Counted from the first letter of the stretch, positions 7,022 to 14,566 are shown. The stretch: DNA of 21,418 nt from an uncultured Aquincola sp. (GCA_937883885.1 CAKZXL010000385.1:1-21418); one strand, 5' to 3'. A program made the numbers and translations. The notes: generated by a model from the letters alone, not told the origin.

Positions 7022-8535
7022 AGGCGCCTCCGCGCGGCGCGTGCACGCTGCACGGCGCCAGGCTTGTCATCGGGCGCGTCGGCTGCGTGGACTGCGTAGA
7101 CGGCCTCCATGGCCTTGGTCGCGTCGAACACCTGCAGCGCGGCATCCCAGGTCTCACGCACCGCGGCTGCGGGCGCGGCTTGCGCTTGCAGTGCGCTGGG
7201 CGAAGACTTCACCGGCTGCGCTGCAGCAGGCAGCTGTACCTTGATGCCATGCTCGTGAAGCGCTTCAAGGAAGCCGATCGCGCAATCGTGGCGGCAGGCC
7301 GGGGCGGGCAGCCCGGCATCCATGCGGCCGCCGCCGACGCAAACCTGTGCGAGGCAGGCCATAGCCTCCCTGGGGCTCGGCATGGCGCCGATGTCCACGA
7401 GGAGGTCGGCCACCTCCTTGGTGCGGGCCTTCATCTCGTCGTGCGTGTAGTGGAAGGCCGAAAGGGACCCGGCCATCTTCGGACTGGGTGCGCCGAAGAG
7501 CTGCACGTCGAGCGTGAGTGCCAGGTACTGACGCAGCATGGACGTGTCGGGGCCGCCAGACCCGATCGCCGTGGCCACAGTCCGGTCGCTCTCTGCGCAG
7601 GTGCCGGCACTGCGGCCGGTGAGCGCGAAGGGCGACTCCAACTGCATGGTCTCAACGAACTCCCTGCGTGTCACGTTCGACAGCATGCCCAGGTTGGTGG
7701 CCACGTCCCAGAAGACCTTGGCCAGCGATCGGTACAGGTCATCGCCATGAGCGATCCTTCCGGAGAGGTGGACCACCGCTCTTCCAGCTTGCTGCTTGCT
7801 GTACGCGTTGAGTTGGAGCAGCGAGGTCAGGAATGCGCCACGCGTGGCGCGGGCGATGCTCGGTTCGGTGCCGTGGCCTGTAGCGACCTCGAGCGGCGTC
7901 CTGCCACGAACGGAGGACCGAGTGGCGTTGGATCTGGGGCTTTGGCTGGCCAGCCCGGCGCGCACGCTGGCGTTGGCTGCGAACAGGCGGAGCTCTCGTG
8001 CGGTCAAGCCATCAGCCAGCCGAGGCAAGCTGGCGAAGGAGGTTTCTGCAAGGGCGCAGGCGATGGTGGACCAGTCCGCTTCAGCACCGACCAGGGTGCC
8101 GACAGGGCCGCGGATACCGAGGACGAGGCGGTCGTCCATCAACACCGGGTACTCGACCAGCAGGTGACTCAGGCGGCGCTGGACCTGTTCCTGCGGGATG
8201 CGCATGGGCGTCTGGGGCAGGTTGTTCTTGGCGTTGAACTCGTGGCGGCGAAGCAGGCTGAAGCAGGCCGAGACCTGCTCGACCGGGTGCTGCAGGTTCT
8301 CAGGGAACTCGAGGATGGCCTCGACTTCGCTGTAGCTGCGGATCAGCGGAATCGTCTGGTCTGCGATGACCAAGACTCCGGCCGGAACGCCGGCGACCTG
8401 CTCGCTGTGGTTCGCACGTGCCAGCTCGCTGATGAGCCGGCTCAGGTTCTCGCGGGACGCTGGCGCATCGCTGAGCGCCAAGCCGTTCAGGCGCTGGAAA
8501 TCGGCAAGGGTGATGAGTGAGAGCGGAGTAGCCAT
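7018..8535 (-). CDS. Large ankyrin-like paralog A, first gene of operon 1
   Basis: A 505-aa protein from ATG 8535, the first gene of the leftward run. It carries a variant of the family block at about residue 125 (LLVEYPVLMDDRLVLGI, where the usual HPR is DDR). Ankyrin-like helical pairs follow (LFAANASVRAGL, then R-T-P-L). The shared C-terminal helix (TWDAALQVFDATKAMEAVY) precedes the tail RARAARRRL. The last codons, CGG AGG CGC CTG TGA, also provide the ribosome binding site of the next gene. The divergent rightward pair begins at 8745, so the space between holds promoters for both directions. Confidence 0.75.
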   Translation of the reverse strand: MATPLSLITLADFQRLNGLALSDAPASRENLSRLISELARANHSEQVAGVPAGVLVIADQTIPLIRSYSEVEAILEFPENLQHPVEQVSACFSLLRRHEFNAKNNLPQTPMRIPQEQVQRRLSHLLVEYPVLMDDRLVLGIRGPVGTLVGAEADWSTIACALAETSFASLPRLADGLTARELRLFAANASVRAGLASQSPRSNATRSSVRGRTPLEVATGHGTEPSIARATRGAFLTSLLQLNAYSKQQAGRAVVHLSGRIAHGDDLYRSLAKVFWDVATNLGMLSNVTRREFVETMQLESPFALTGRSAGTCAESDRTVATAIGSGGPDTSMLRQYLALTLDVQLFGAPSPKMAGSLSAFHYTHDEMKARTKEVADLLVDIGAMPSPREAMACLAQVCVGGGRMDAGLPAPACRHDCAIGFLEALHEHGIKVQLPAAAQPVKSSPSALQAQAAPAAAVRETWDAALQVFDATKAMEAVYAVHAADAPDDKPGAVQRARAARRRL

Positions 8536-8618
8536 AGGAACTCTTCGTGAAGCGAATGTCGATGGACCGCTCTCTCTGTGGCTTGCCGTGGTCGCTCGGT
8601 CACCTGTCAGCCACGTAG

Positions 8619-8647
8619 AGTATATCGTGTACGCTGCTTTCTCTCAC
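8619..8647 (-). promoter_or_regulatory. Sigma70-like promoter of operon 1
   Basis: Read leftward, GTGAGA (8647-8642) is followed after 17 bases by TATACT (8624-8619), one mismatch from the consensus -10. It lies about 85 bp upstream of the operon start at 8535. The stretch around the -10 box resembles the corresponding stretch of the operon 2 promoter near 19802 (15 of 22 positions identical without gaps). Confidence 0.5.
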
Positions 8648-8744
8648 CACGCGAGGACACGGACGATCTGTGGACGGTGACACCTGCCTGTGCGGTCAAA
8701 AGTAGCGCGGTCCCGCGCTGCCTGCAAGGCACCGGAGGGCGAGA

Positions 8745-10262
8745 ATGGGCCGAACAAACAGGCGGGGGCATCTGGTGGAGGAACGCTCAAATTTGCTTCG
8801 CGCCGTGCGCGTCAAGCAGCGACTGCACATCACACCGTCGGACGCCCTGGGCGCTGCGCACAGCCTGGTGGCAGAGGGCGCCTTCGATGTAGGGCTTCAG
8901 ATCCATGGCGTCGATCGAGAGCACTATGTTCGGATGGCCGACGTGGCAATCTATGAGTTGCGGGACGCCGCTTCGGCCGGAAACGCACCGGAGGGCTACC
9001 CAGGAAGCGTCGTCTTCAACTCGCACTACAACCATGCGGGCGTGGTCACCGCAACGTTCGAAGTTTGGGTGCCTGCGGGCCGCTTCGAGCGACTCCTCGA
9101 GGCTTCGCGCGAGGACGCCGAACTCTGGATCGATTTCGGCATGGCGGCAGACTCCAAGGTCGAGTTGCGCCTGAGCGATCGCATCAAGCGGCACGCCGTC
9201 GAACTCGCTGTTCGCACAATCACATGTTTCCCTGCCGGCACCACCCGCTCTACCTGGATTGAGGCTTGCCGAGCGTCCCAAGCGCAGGAGGCGCTTGAGG
9301 AGTTGTACTTCGGGAGTCCCTACGGAGGCGGCGGCCAGGTGCGAAGGATCTGCGAGGACCTTGCAGCTGGCGTTTCGCGCATCCCGCATGTGGACGAGCG
9401 AGTTGAGAAGCTTCTGGCTGTCCGTGCCCTCGTAGGCGCCGTCAGAAGTGCGTTCCGGGCCCCTTTGGCACCTGGAGGTGACGCGCACTTCGACAACGTC
9501 TACGACCTGGAGAAGGTCGGCTTCCTGAGGTACCTCTCGCAACTTGAAGACAACCGCCAGGACGAGCTCAAGCGGAGCTTCGACTACCTGTGGACGCACT
9601 ACTCGGTCACTGCGGTCGTCCAGCGCGGTGAGGAGAAGTACGGTCCCGCCAAGGACGGGTACCGGTGCGACGTTGGCGAACTCGAGGCAGTTGCAGCCAA
9701 GTACGCCGGTCTTGGTGACCTGCGCTCAGCGACGCTGGAGCTCATCCTGCTGGACGCCCTCGTTTATGCCGAGTGCATCGCGCTGACAAGACAGCTTGTG
9801 GCCCAGCAGTCGCCGTCTCTTCTCTCCGTCGGTGGAGCGCTGAAAGCGCAGGGGACTTGGGGCCCGCTCCTGGCGCTGGCGAAGAGGACCGCCATCGACG
9901 GCATCGCTGAGGTCTTCAAGCTGGCCGCCAGCTTCGCGGTCGCATGGACTGTCACCGGCGGTGAGGTGACGGCGGCGTGGGTCGTGATGACCGGCTACAC
10001 GGCATGGCGTTGGCTGCGGCGGCTGCACTTGAGGCGCGAGCTGCATCCGTACGTGAGGCTCGGTGAGCTGTTGCGCAGGATGACCTGGATCTCTGACTCG
10101 CTCGCCCGGCCGGACTTCAACCCCGGCGGTACCCGCCACCTGATCCATACGGTGGCGGCGGAGGGTGCAGTGTTCAGCCCATGGGTGCTCAACATCCTGG
10201 ATCGGAGAATGCTCGCGGATGGAGCGGCTTTCCCGCGCTCGATGAGCGTCCGCGGCCACTAA
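8745..10262 (+). CDS. Unrecognised 505-aa protein with C-terminal membrane hairpin
   Basis: The start ATG 8745 is supported by GGAGG at 8734-8738 with 6-base spacing. The N-terminal 160 residues look like a mixed alpha/beta domain (a hydrophobic strand run near 60-75 and 95-115). The middle is helical. Residues about 388-405 (FKLAASFAVAWTV) and 407-424 (VTAAWVVMTGYTAW) form two closely spaced hydrophobic segments followed by WRWLRRLHLRR, like a membrane hairpin with a basic cytoplasmic flank. I cannot assign a family. The nuclease gene starts 31 bp after its stop on the same strand, so the two are probably co-transcribed; a membrane protein beside a nuclease is compatible with a defence role, which is inference. 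Confidence 0.7.
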   Translation: MGRTNRRGHLVEERSNLLRAVRVKQRLHITPSDALGAAHSLVAEGAFDVGLQIHGVDREHYVRMADVAIYELRDAASAGNAPEGYPGSVVFNSHYNHAGVVTATFEVWVPAGRFERLLEASREDAELWIDFGMAADSKVELRLSDRIKRHAVELAVRTITCFPAGTTRSTWIEACRASQAQEALEELYFGSPYGGGGQVRRICEDLAAGVSRIPHVDERVEKLLAVRALVGAVRSAFRAPLAPGGDAHFDNVYDLEKVGFLRYLSQLEDNRQDELKRSFDYLWTHYSVTAVVQRGEEKYGPAKDGYRCDVGELEAVAAKYAGLGDLRSATLELILLDALVYAECIALTRQLVAQQSPSLLSVGGALKAQGTWGPLLALAKRTAIDGIAEVFKLAASFAVAWTVTGGEVTAAWVVMTGYTAWRWLRRLHLRRELHPYVRLGELLRRMTWISDSLARPDFNPGGTRHLIHTVAAEGAVFSPWVLNILDRRMLADGAAFPRSMSVRGH

Positions 10263-10293
10263 GGCAAAGGCTCAAGAAATTCGGAGTGTCGAC

Positions 10294-11214
10294 ATGCCAT
10301 TTCCCGAGAAGCGCTTCTTCGATCTGGATGAGATCGTGGACCGTTGGTCCAAGCATGGTGTCGATCGCGCCACACTTGTCGACTATGCGCGACAAGACCT
10401 GCTCACATTTGCCGCGTATCTCCCTGAAGTTGGAAGTCACCGCCAAGTTACCGACCGGGGGGCATATCTTGAAACAAGGGAAGTGACGCGGTCCGTGCAA
10501 GTAGGCGCTGACGCCGAGAAAAACATTCGGTTCCCGGTGTGGTACCTGACGTCCGACGACGCCGCCCGCGTCTTGTCGGCCGGCATCGGCCAAGAGGTCG
10601 CTGTGCAAAAGTTCTTCCGCAACCACTTTCGCAACAAGGAGAGCGGGACCTTCAGGTTTCAGCCAAAAATGTTGGTTGCCAGCAATCTTGTCATAACTCG
10701 TTCAGAGCGGGACCGATTCGAGCGTTCGTATTTGAAGGATTTGCCCTCTGGAAACGCCTTGGATGCCAGGAATAGGGTGCGTACGATCGCAAGGCGATTT
10801 CCAAGCGTAGTTCAGACCCTCAAGAAGCGATTCGCGAACCGAGGAGCGCTTTTCCAGATGAACGACGAGGCGGACATGCAAGACCTGTTTCGAGCCCTAC
10901 TTGCGGTGGATTTTGACAACGTAGTAAGAGAGGAGTACGTACCGCAGGTTGGGGGTCGCAGGACCCGAATAGATTTTTTGCTGCCAGACGTCGGCATCGG
11001 CATCGAGTTAAAAATGACGCGGCCCGGCCTTGGTGACAAAGAGGTTGGTGACCAACTTATTCAAGACATCGTCCGATACGAGAATCACCCACAGTGCCGT
11101 ACCCTCATGTGCATCGTCTTCGATCGTGAGCGGAATATCGAGAACGCCGTCGGTCTTGAACGGCTTTCCTATAAACGCGGTGATTACGAAGTTGAAGTAC
11201 TGGTCGTGTCATAA
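10294..11214 (+). CDS. DpnII/MboI-type PD-(D/E)XK nuclease-domain protein
   Basis: A 306-aa protein; GGAG lies 7 bases before ATG 10294. Residues 190-306 match the REase_DpnII-MboI family (PF18742) as I know it. 'DLFRALLAVDFDNVVREEY' is followed by the catalytic set Asp227 (RID), Glu238 and Lys240 (IELK), then GLGDKEVGDQLIQDI with Gln254. The N-terminal 40 residues (FFDLDEIVDRW) resemble a small helix-turn-helix-like specificity element of the kind found before effector domains, but this is weak. It probably cuts DNA. No methyltransferase is in the window, so it is not a standard restriction-modification enzyme. GC content and codon use are lower than the flanking paralogs, pointing to a separate origin. 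Confidence 0.85.
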   Translation: MPFPEKRFFDLDEIVDRWSKHGVDRATLVDYARQDLLTFAAYLPEVGSHRQVTDRGAYLETREVTRSVQVGADAEKNIRFPVWYLTSDDAARVLSAGIGQEVAVQKFFRNHFRNKESGTFRFQPKMLVASNLVITRSERDRFERSYLKDLPSGNALDARNRVRTIARRFPSVVQTLKKRFANRGALFQMNDEADMQDLFRALLAVDFDNVVREEYVPQVGGRRTRIDFLLPDVGIGIELKMTRPGLGDKEVGDQLIQDIVRYENHPQCRTLMCIVFDRERNIENAVGLERLSYKRGDYEVEVLVVS

Positions 11215-11559
11215 GCAGGTTCGATGCTGCGCGGCCGGATCGGTTTGTGGCGTCAATCGGTTCGGCTTCGCCGGAGACTGCTGGCCGCGGCGAGACGGGC
11301 ATCGGCTGAACAGCGCCGCATCTGCGCTTGTCTGCGAACGAGCCGCGGCGGTGGCAACGGTGTCCTTGGAGGGTCATGGGTCAGACGCACTCAGTCGAGT
11401 GGCGGGCCGAGGATCAAGCGGCCTGCGGCGAGATGATCGCCACCGGTCAAATGAGCGGCCCCGCGTTATTCGCGTGAAGCTGCCTCCGTACGCATGCATG
11501 CCTCCGGCAGCACTGGCAGTGCATGAGCTTTGGCATCGTCTGAATCGACTCGGCAGCGT
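11215..11559. other. 345-bp gap between convergent genes
   Basis: I see no convincing gene here. A 33-codon ORF at 11376-11477 has GGAGG close before its ATG but an unremarkable product. Short palindromic bits occur near 11488-11515 (CATGCATG; CACTGGCAGTG), which could form part of a shared terminator for the two converging genes, but there is no clear stem with a T run. Confidence 0.4.
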
Positions 11560-12873
11560 TCACGGAGCGGCCTTCGCCAGCGCTGTGGCCACCTCGTCCC
11601 AGGCGTCACCGTAGCCGCGCATCAACCTTGCCAGCTCGCCTGTCTCAATGTCTTGGTTCTGCCACCGCTCAACAAGCGCCTGTCCGACCTTCACCGTCGT
11701 CCTGAATGTGGCGGTTCCAAGGCGGTCTTCCGAATCGCGCGGTGAGAACAGCCGTTCAACCAAGGCGGTCACGGCTGACTTTTCGGACTCGAAGACACCG
11801 TTGGCCACCAGGAGCGCGACGAGGCGGTCGTAGCGCGCCACAACGTCCGTTGCTGACTCCGTCTGGAGGTTGTTCGGTGGCATCGCATCCACGAGGATGG
11901 CGGGCGTGCGCGCCAGCAGCACACTCTGGAAGTCGACGTCGTTGAGGTGAGGCCAGCGCGCGAATTCAGCGAGGAACTCTTGCCCAGCCTCAGGCAGCGA
12001 GGCGGGATGCCAGCAGTCAAAGAAGCTGCGTTCGCACAGGGCTGCGATGGCGGCCAGGCCTTCAGCGGTGCCAGAGAACAGCGCGCCCGGCCCGTGCTCC
12101 TCGTGGCGGACCCGGTCCATGTACAGAAGCCCCTGGGCAAGGAGAACGCGGGCGGTCGAGATCTGCGAGAACAGCCGCAGTAGCGGCCGGCCCTGTACGA
12201 GGCGTCGGACCTCGTCGGTCTCAATCACAGGAGAGGTGGCACCCAGGGCATGTGGCAACACCGGGTGAAGCGCCAAGTCGCGCAACTGCGAAGCCGGGCA
12301 ACCGAGCGCCGGCGCGGGCAGGGCCGCAGCTTTGACGAGGCTGATGGCGTGCAGCATGGGCACCGCGACATAGAACCGAGCCGGGATCGCCCAGATGAAC
12401 CGTGGGTGCAGGAGGATGGGATGGGTCAACAGCAGGTCCGCCAGGCGCCCGCGGGCGAGCAGGCGGGCCCACGCTGGTGTTTCGGGGTTCCAGAAGGACA
12501 AGAGAGTCAGGCAGGCCTGGGCCTGGGCGACCGGCGTGTCTGTGCTGGGGGCCTCGTTCTGCGTGATCCATGGGGCGTCCGGCACGACATGTTCCGGCAG
12601 TCCCGGCGCGGCGGCTGCTTGCTTAGCCCGCTGCGAGGCTATGAGCGGCCCAACACCCGCGACATGAAGCAGTCGTCCGAGTTCAGCAAAGGCCGCGGCA
12701 CCCCTGCTGAAGCGCGTGATCTCACCTCGGGATAGGTAGACCTTGCGCCGGCTGCGCTTGACGCTACAGGCGTTCGCAGGTTGCCGAGAGAGCAGGTCAT
12801 CGAAGCGGTCATGCATTGCACGATCCGAGCGGACAAACGCATCGTCCAACGTGGCCAGTTCTTCAGCATTCAT
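11560..12873 (-). CDS. Large ankyrin-like paralog F, solitary, lacking the tail
   Basis: A 437-aa protein from ATG 12873, with GGAG about 6 bases upstream. The N-terminus matches paralog B. The family block at about residue 148 reads LLLTHPILLHPRFIWAI. Ankyrin-like helices follow (DLALHPVLPHALGATSPV). The C-terminus has VERWQNQDIETGELARLM and DAWDEVATALAKAAP and then stops, about 40 residues short of the relatives. It therefore lacks the rest of the shared C-terminal helix and the basic tail, and I found no such tail in the other frames just downstream. It stands alone, with a weak possible promoter (TATGCT near 12900) upstream. Confidence 0.75.
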   Translation of the reverse strand: MNAEELATLDDAFVRSDRAMHDRFDDLLSRQPANACSVKRSRRKVYLSRGEITRFSRGAAAFAELGRLLHVAGVGPLIASQRAKQAAAAPGLPEHVVPDAPWITQNEAPSTDTPVAQAQACLTLLSFWNPETPAWARLLARGRLADLLLTHPILLHPRFIWAIPARFYVAVPMLHAISLVKAAALPAPALGCPASQLRDLALHPVLPHALGATSPVIETDEVRRLVQGRPLLRLFSQISTARVLLAQGLLYMDRVRHEEHGPGALFSGTAEGLAAIAALCERSFFDCWHPASLPEAGQEFLAEFARWPHLNDVDFQSVLLARTPAILVDAMPPNNLQTESATDVVARYDRLVALLVANGVFESEKSAVTALVERLFSPRDSEDRLGTATFRTTVKVGQALVERWQNQDIETGELARLMRGYGDAWDEVATALAKAAP

Positions 12874-12917
12874 CTGAACTCCGTCGCTCTTCGTAGCATA
12901 GGCCGCGCCGGGCTGAA

Positions 12918-13184
12918 CTAAACGTCACGGCCACGTTGTCTGCGCGTCGGCGTCTGGCTAGTGTTTTCGCCGGTTGCAGGTGCCCAGATGTGCACATTCA
13001 TGCGCCGTTCGGTCTCCTGCAGACCAAGGACGTGATCCCACGCCTGCCCACCGCAGCGGACCCTTCGGGCTGCCAGCTCGCTCAATGCAATGCCTTGGTT
13101 TTGCCAGCGTTGGATGTCCGCCGCACCGGCTAGAAGAGAGCGTCGAACTGACTCGGCTATCGGGCGAGTGCGTCGTCCACTCAA
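12918..13184 (-). pseudogene. C-terminal remnant of another ankyrin-like paralog (G)
   Basis: An 88-residue reading frame that aligns only with the C-terminal end of the large paralogs. IQRWQNQGIALSELAARRV corresponds to VERWQNQ... of paralog F, QAWDHVLGLQETERRMNVHI to the shared C-terminal helix of paralog B, and the end RRQRGRDV is the basic tail. An in-frame stop at 13194-13196 closes the frame just upstream, and the expected N-terminal 400 residues are missing. A TTG at 13184 could start it, overlapping the stop of the membrane protein gene, so expression as a small tail protein cannot be excluded. Confidence 0.7.
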
Positions 13185-13471
13185 GGCAGGTCGTCACTGC
13201 CATCTGGCGCCCCGCCCCGTGGACGTTTGCGCTGCATAGCCCGGGCCCCGACGGCAATGAGCCTTCTGTCGGAAAGAGCGACGCCGGCGCCAAGCATGGC
13301 CAAGGTGATGACCAACGGTATAGGCGTGGGCTCACAGAACTTCCATCCGGCGCACAGCCGCGGGAAAAGAAGGAGGGTGATGACGGCTAGCCAAATCAGA
13401 AGGCACAGAATGCTGCGCCAGACCATGGGGGACTCGCTTGGTGGAGTGGACAAGACGCGCGAGTCTGTCAC
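13181..13471 (-). CDS. Small protein with two membrane segments
   Basis: A 96-aa reading frame whose product has two hydrophobic segments (residues about 18-38, SILCLLIWLAVITLLLFPRL, and about 50-67, IPLVITLAMLGAGVAL) separated by a Cys-containing loop. The C-terminus is basic and cytoplasmic-looking (MQRKRPRGG). GTG 13471 has GGGG only two bases upstream, so an internal ATG before VWRSIL (residue 16) may be the true start. No family recognised. It sits where the N-terminal part of the broken paralog should be, so it may have been inserted there. Confidence 0.5.
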   Translation of the reverse strand: MTDSRVLSTPPSESPMVWRSILCLLIWLAVITLLLFPRLCAGWKFCEPTPIPLVITLAMLGAGVALSDRRLIAVGARAMQRKRPRGGAPDGSDDLP

Positions 13472-13554
13472 ATCCCCTTACGTCGGGCCGCTCCGGTGAA
13501 ATGGATCGCTCAGCCGCCGCGGTGCCGCGCCAACCACCGCCGGCTTCGCCTCGG

Positions 13555-14034
13555 CTAACCGGTGGGTGGAAGATTCCCCTCGTTCGCGCGCACCTCCTCG
13601 TCGGTCAGCGGCGCATCAAAGTCCTCCGCCAGCTCGATTCGTCCCTTCATCATGCCGAGGGTGATGCGCGGTGCTGGCAGGTTCCAGCGCTTTCGGGCGC
13701 GTGCTACATCATCCAGCGCCTTGGACCACATCTCTTCGTGGTTCTCCTTGGCCACTTCTTCCAAGTAGAGGCGGATCTGCTCCTCGTCATCGAGGTAGTT
13801 GGCTACGTCGAAATTGGGCAGCTCGTCCGCCTTCATCGCCACGGGGTCGGCGGGCGAGGGCAGGCCCCAGCGCTTGCGGGCTCGCTCCACGTGGCTTTGT
13901 GCGATAGCCAGCTGCCGTGGGTCTATGTCCTGTTCGGCGTCAGCCAGGAAGGCCTGGATGGCTTCCTCGCTGTCCAAGTAATCGACGGGGTCGAACAGCG
14001 GCAGGTCCTCAACCTTGATGGGCTTGGTGGCCAT
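13555..14034 (-). CDS. Antitoxin-like protein with duplicated FDPxxYLDxEE module
   Basis: A 159-aa acidic protein from ATG 14034. Residues 14-59 (FDPVDYLDSEEAIQAF ... RARKRWGLP) and 75-120 (FDVANYLDDEEQIRLY ... RARKRWNLP) are two copies of one module. The first part resembles the N-terminus of HI1420-type addiction-module antidote proteins (TIGR02684). In those, a Cro/CI-type DNA-binding domain follows; here it is absent. Residues 129-148 (MKGRIELAEDFDAPLTDEEV) resemble the C-terminal toxin-binding tail of Phd-type antitoxins. The product looks like a binding-only antitoxin or adaptor, but no cognate toxin is visible next to it. A longer open frame to 14148 is probably not coding. Confidence 0.65.
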   Translation of the reverse strand: MATKPIKVEDLPLFDPVDYLDSEEAIQAFLADAEQDIDPRQLAIAQSHVERARKRWGLPSPADPVAMKADELPNFDVANYLDDEEQIRLYLEEVAKENHEEMWSKALDDVARARKRWNLPAPRITLGMMKGRIELAEDFDAPLTDEEVRANEGNLPPTG

Positions 14035-14036
14035 GG

Positions 14037-14120
14037 TCAGAGCAGCCGCTTGGCCACCTTCAGGCGCTCGGCTTCGTCGTTGGCGATCCAGTCCATCAGT
14101 TCCCCCATCTGCTCGATCAT
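14037..14120 (-). CDS. Possible 27-aa ORF ending NDEAERLKVAKRLL
   Basis: The short frame MIEQMGELMDWIANDEAE..AKRLL ends 2 bp before the ATG of the antitoxin-like gene. Its end closely resembles that of the 66-aa protein upstream (NDEAARVTVARRLF). This suggests a duplicated small unit, or the tail of a protein whose front has been lost by frameshift. It has no clear ribosome binding site of its own. Confidence 0.3.
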   Translation of the reverse strand: MIEQMGELMDWIANDEAERLKVAKRLL

Positions 14121-14341
14121 GTGCTCGTGGTGAAGCTCTGGCCGGCATTTACGTGGCACACGAAGGCGAAGACGACCGCGCCCACGCGATCGCCCTGTTC
14201 ACGGTCGAGCACAACGTCACCGCAGGCCGGGCAAAACTCGCCGGTGACGGCCGGGATAGTTGTGGTCTGGCCCTTGTAGGTGAATGGCCTGTCTCGGGTG
14301 TCGTGGACCAGCTCGGCATCGCCGCACGAAGGACACTTCAA
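14117..14341 (-). CDS. MqsA/YgiT-type zinc-finger protein lacking the HTH domain
   Basis: The start is TTG 14341, fixed by AGGAGG at 14347-14352 with 5-base spacing; the frame before it is not sensible. The 74-aa product begins MKCPSCGDAELVHDTRD and continues to EFCPACGDVVLD, giving two CxxC pairs. This is the zinc-binding N-terminal domain of MqsA-family antitoxins, including the T-Y-K-G-x-T region. In full MqsA proteins a DNA-binding XRE domain follows the 'VNA' segment. Here the frame stops 8 residues after VNA, so the DNA-binding half is missing. The TTG overlaps the TGA of the 66-aa gene, implying translational coupling. No MqsR or other toxin is recognisable beside it. Confidence 0.75.
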   Translation of the reverse strand: MKCPSCGDAELVHDTRDRPFTYKGQTTTIPAVTGEFCPACGDVVLDREQGDRVGAVVFAFVCHVNAGQSFTTST

Positions 14342-14538
14342 AACAGCCTCCTGGCCACTGTCACGCGCGCGGCTTCGTCGTTGACCGTGCGGGCTATGCC
14401 ATCGCGCATCCGGTCGGTCCAGGCCGCGAGATCGTCGCGCTGATTCTGCTTGATAAACGAACTTCCGGGCGTGTTGTCTAGGCTCGCCTGGTCCGTCGAC
14501 GGGCAACTAGCTGGGACGTCGTTGATGGATGAGGTCAT
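14338..14538 (-). CDS. 66-aa protein of unknown function, coupled to MqsA-like gene
   Basis: The small protein MTSSINDVPASCPST... is Ser/Asp-rich at first and helical at the end (NDEAARVTVARRLF). I recognise no family. Its position directly before an antitoxin-type gene, with overlapping stop and start, is the usual place of a toxin, but nothing in the sequence shows toxin activity. Its last codons AGG AGG CTG TTT TGA provide the ribosome binding site of the next gene. A similar ending recurs in the 27-aa frame at 14037-14120. Confidence 0.5.
   Translation of the reverse strand: MTSSINDVPASCPSTDQASLDNTPGSSFIKQNQRDDLAAWTDRMRDGIARTVNDEAARVTVARRLF
14347..14352 (-). promoter_or_regulatory. AGGAGG ribosome binding site deciding a TTG start
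   Basis: A perfect Shine-Dalgarno hexamer five bases before TTG 14341. It is made from the two arginine codons near the end of the 66-aa gene and explains why the zinc-finger gene starts with TTG. Confidence 0.75.
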
Positions 14539-14566
14539 CGGCTGAGGCCTTGCCTGCCGCGGCAGT

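Noticed and set aside
6164..7099. A 311-codon plus-strand frame opposite paralog B
   Set aside because: Compositionally biased antisense shadow with no ribosome binding site or motif.
6667..8520. A 617-codon open frame on the plus strand, the longest in the window, opposite paralogs A and B
   Set aside because: Its product is rich in Arg, Gly, Gln and His without any domain pattern, a common artefact of high-GC antisense DNA. The minus-strand paralogs have good starts and family motifs.
8745..11214. A classical restriction-modification system
   Set aside because: The nuclease domain is clear, but no DNA methyltransferase motifs are seen in the window.
11376..11477. A 33-codon plus-strand ORF with GGAGG three bases before its ATG
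   Set aside because: Spacing is too short, the product shows no recognisable feature, and it is isolated between convergent genes.
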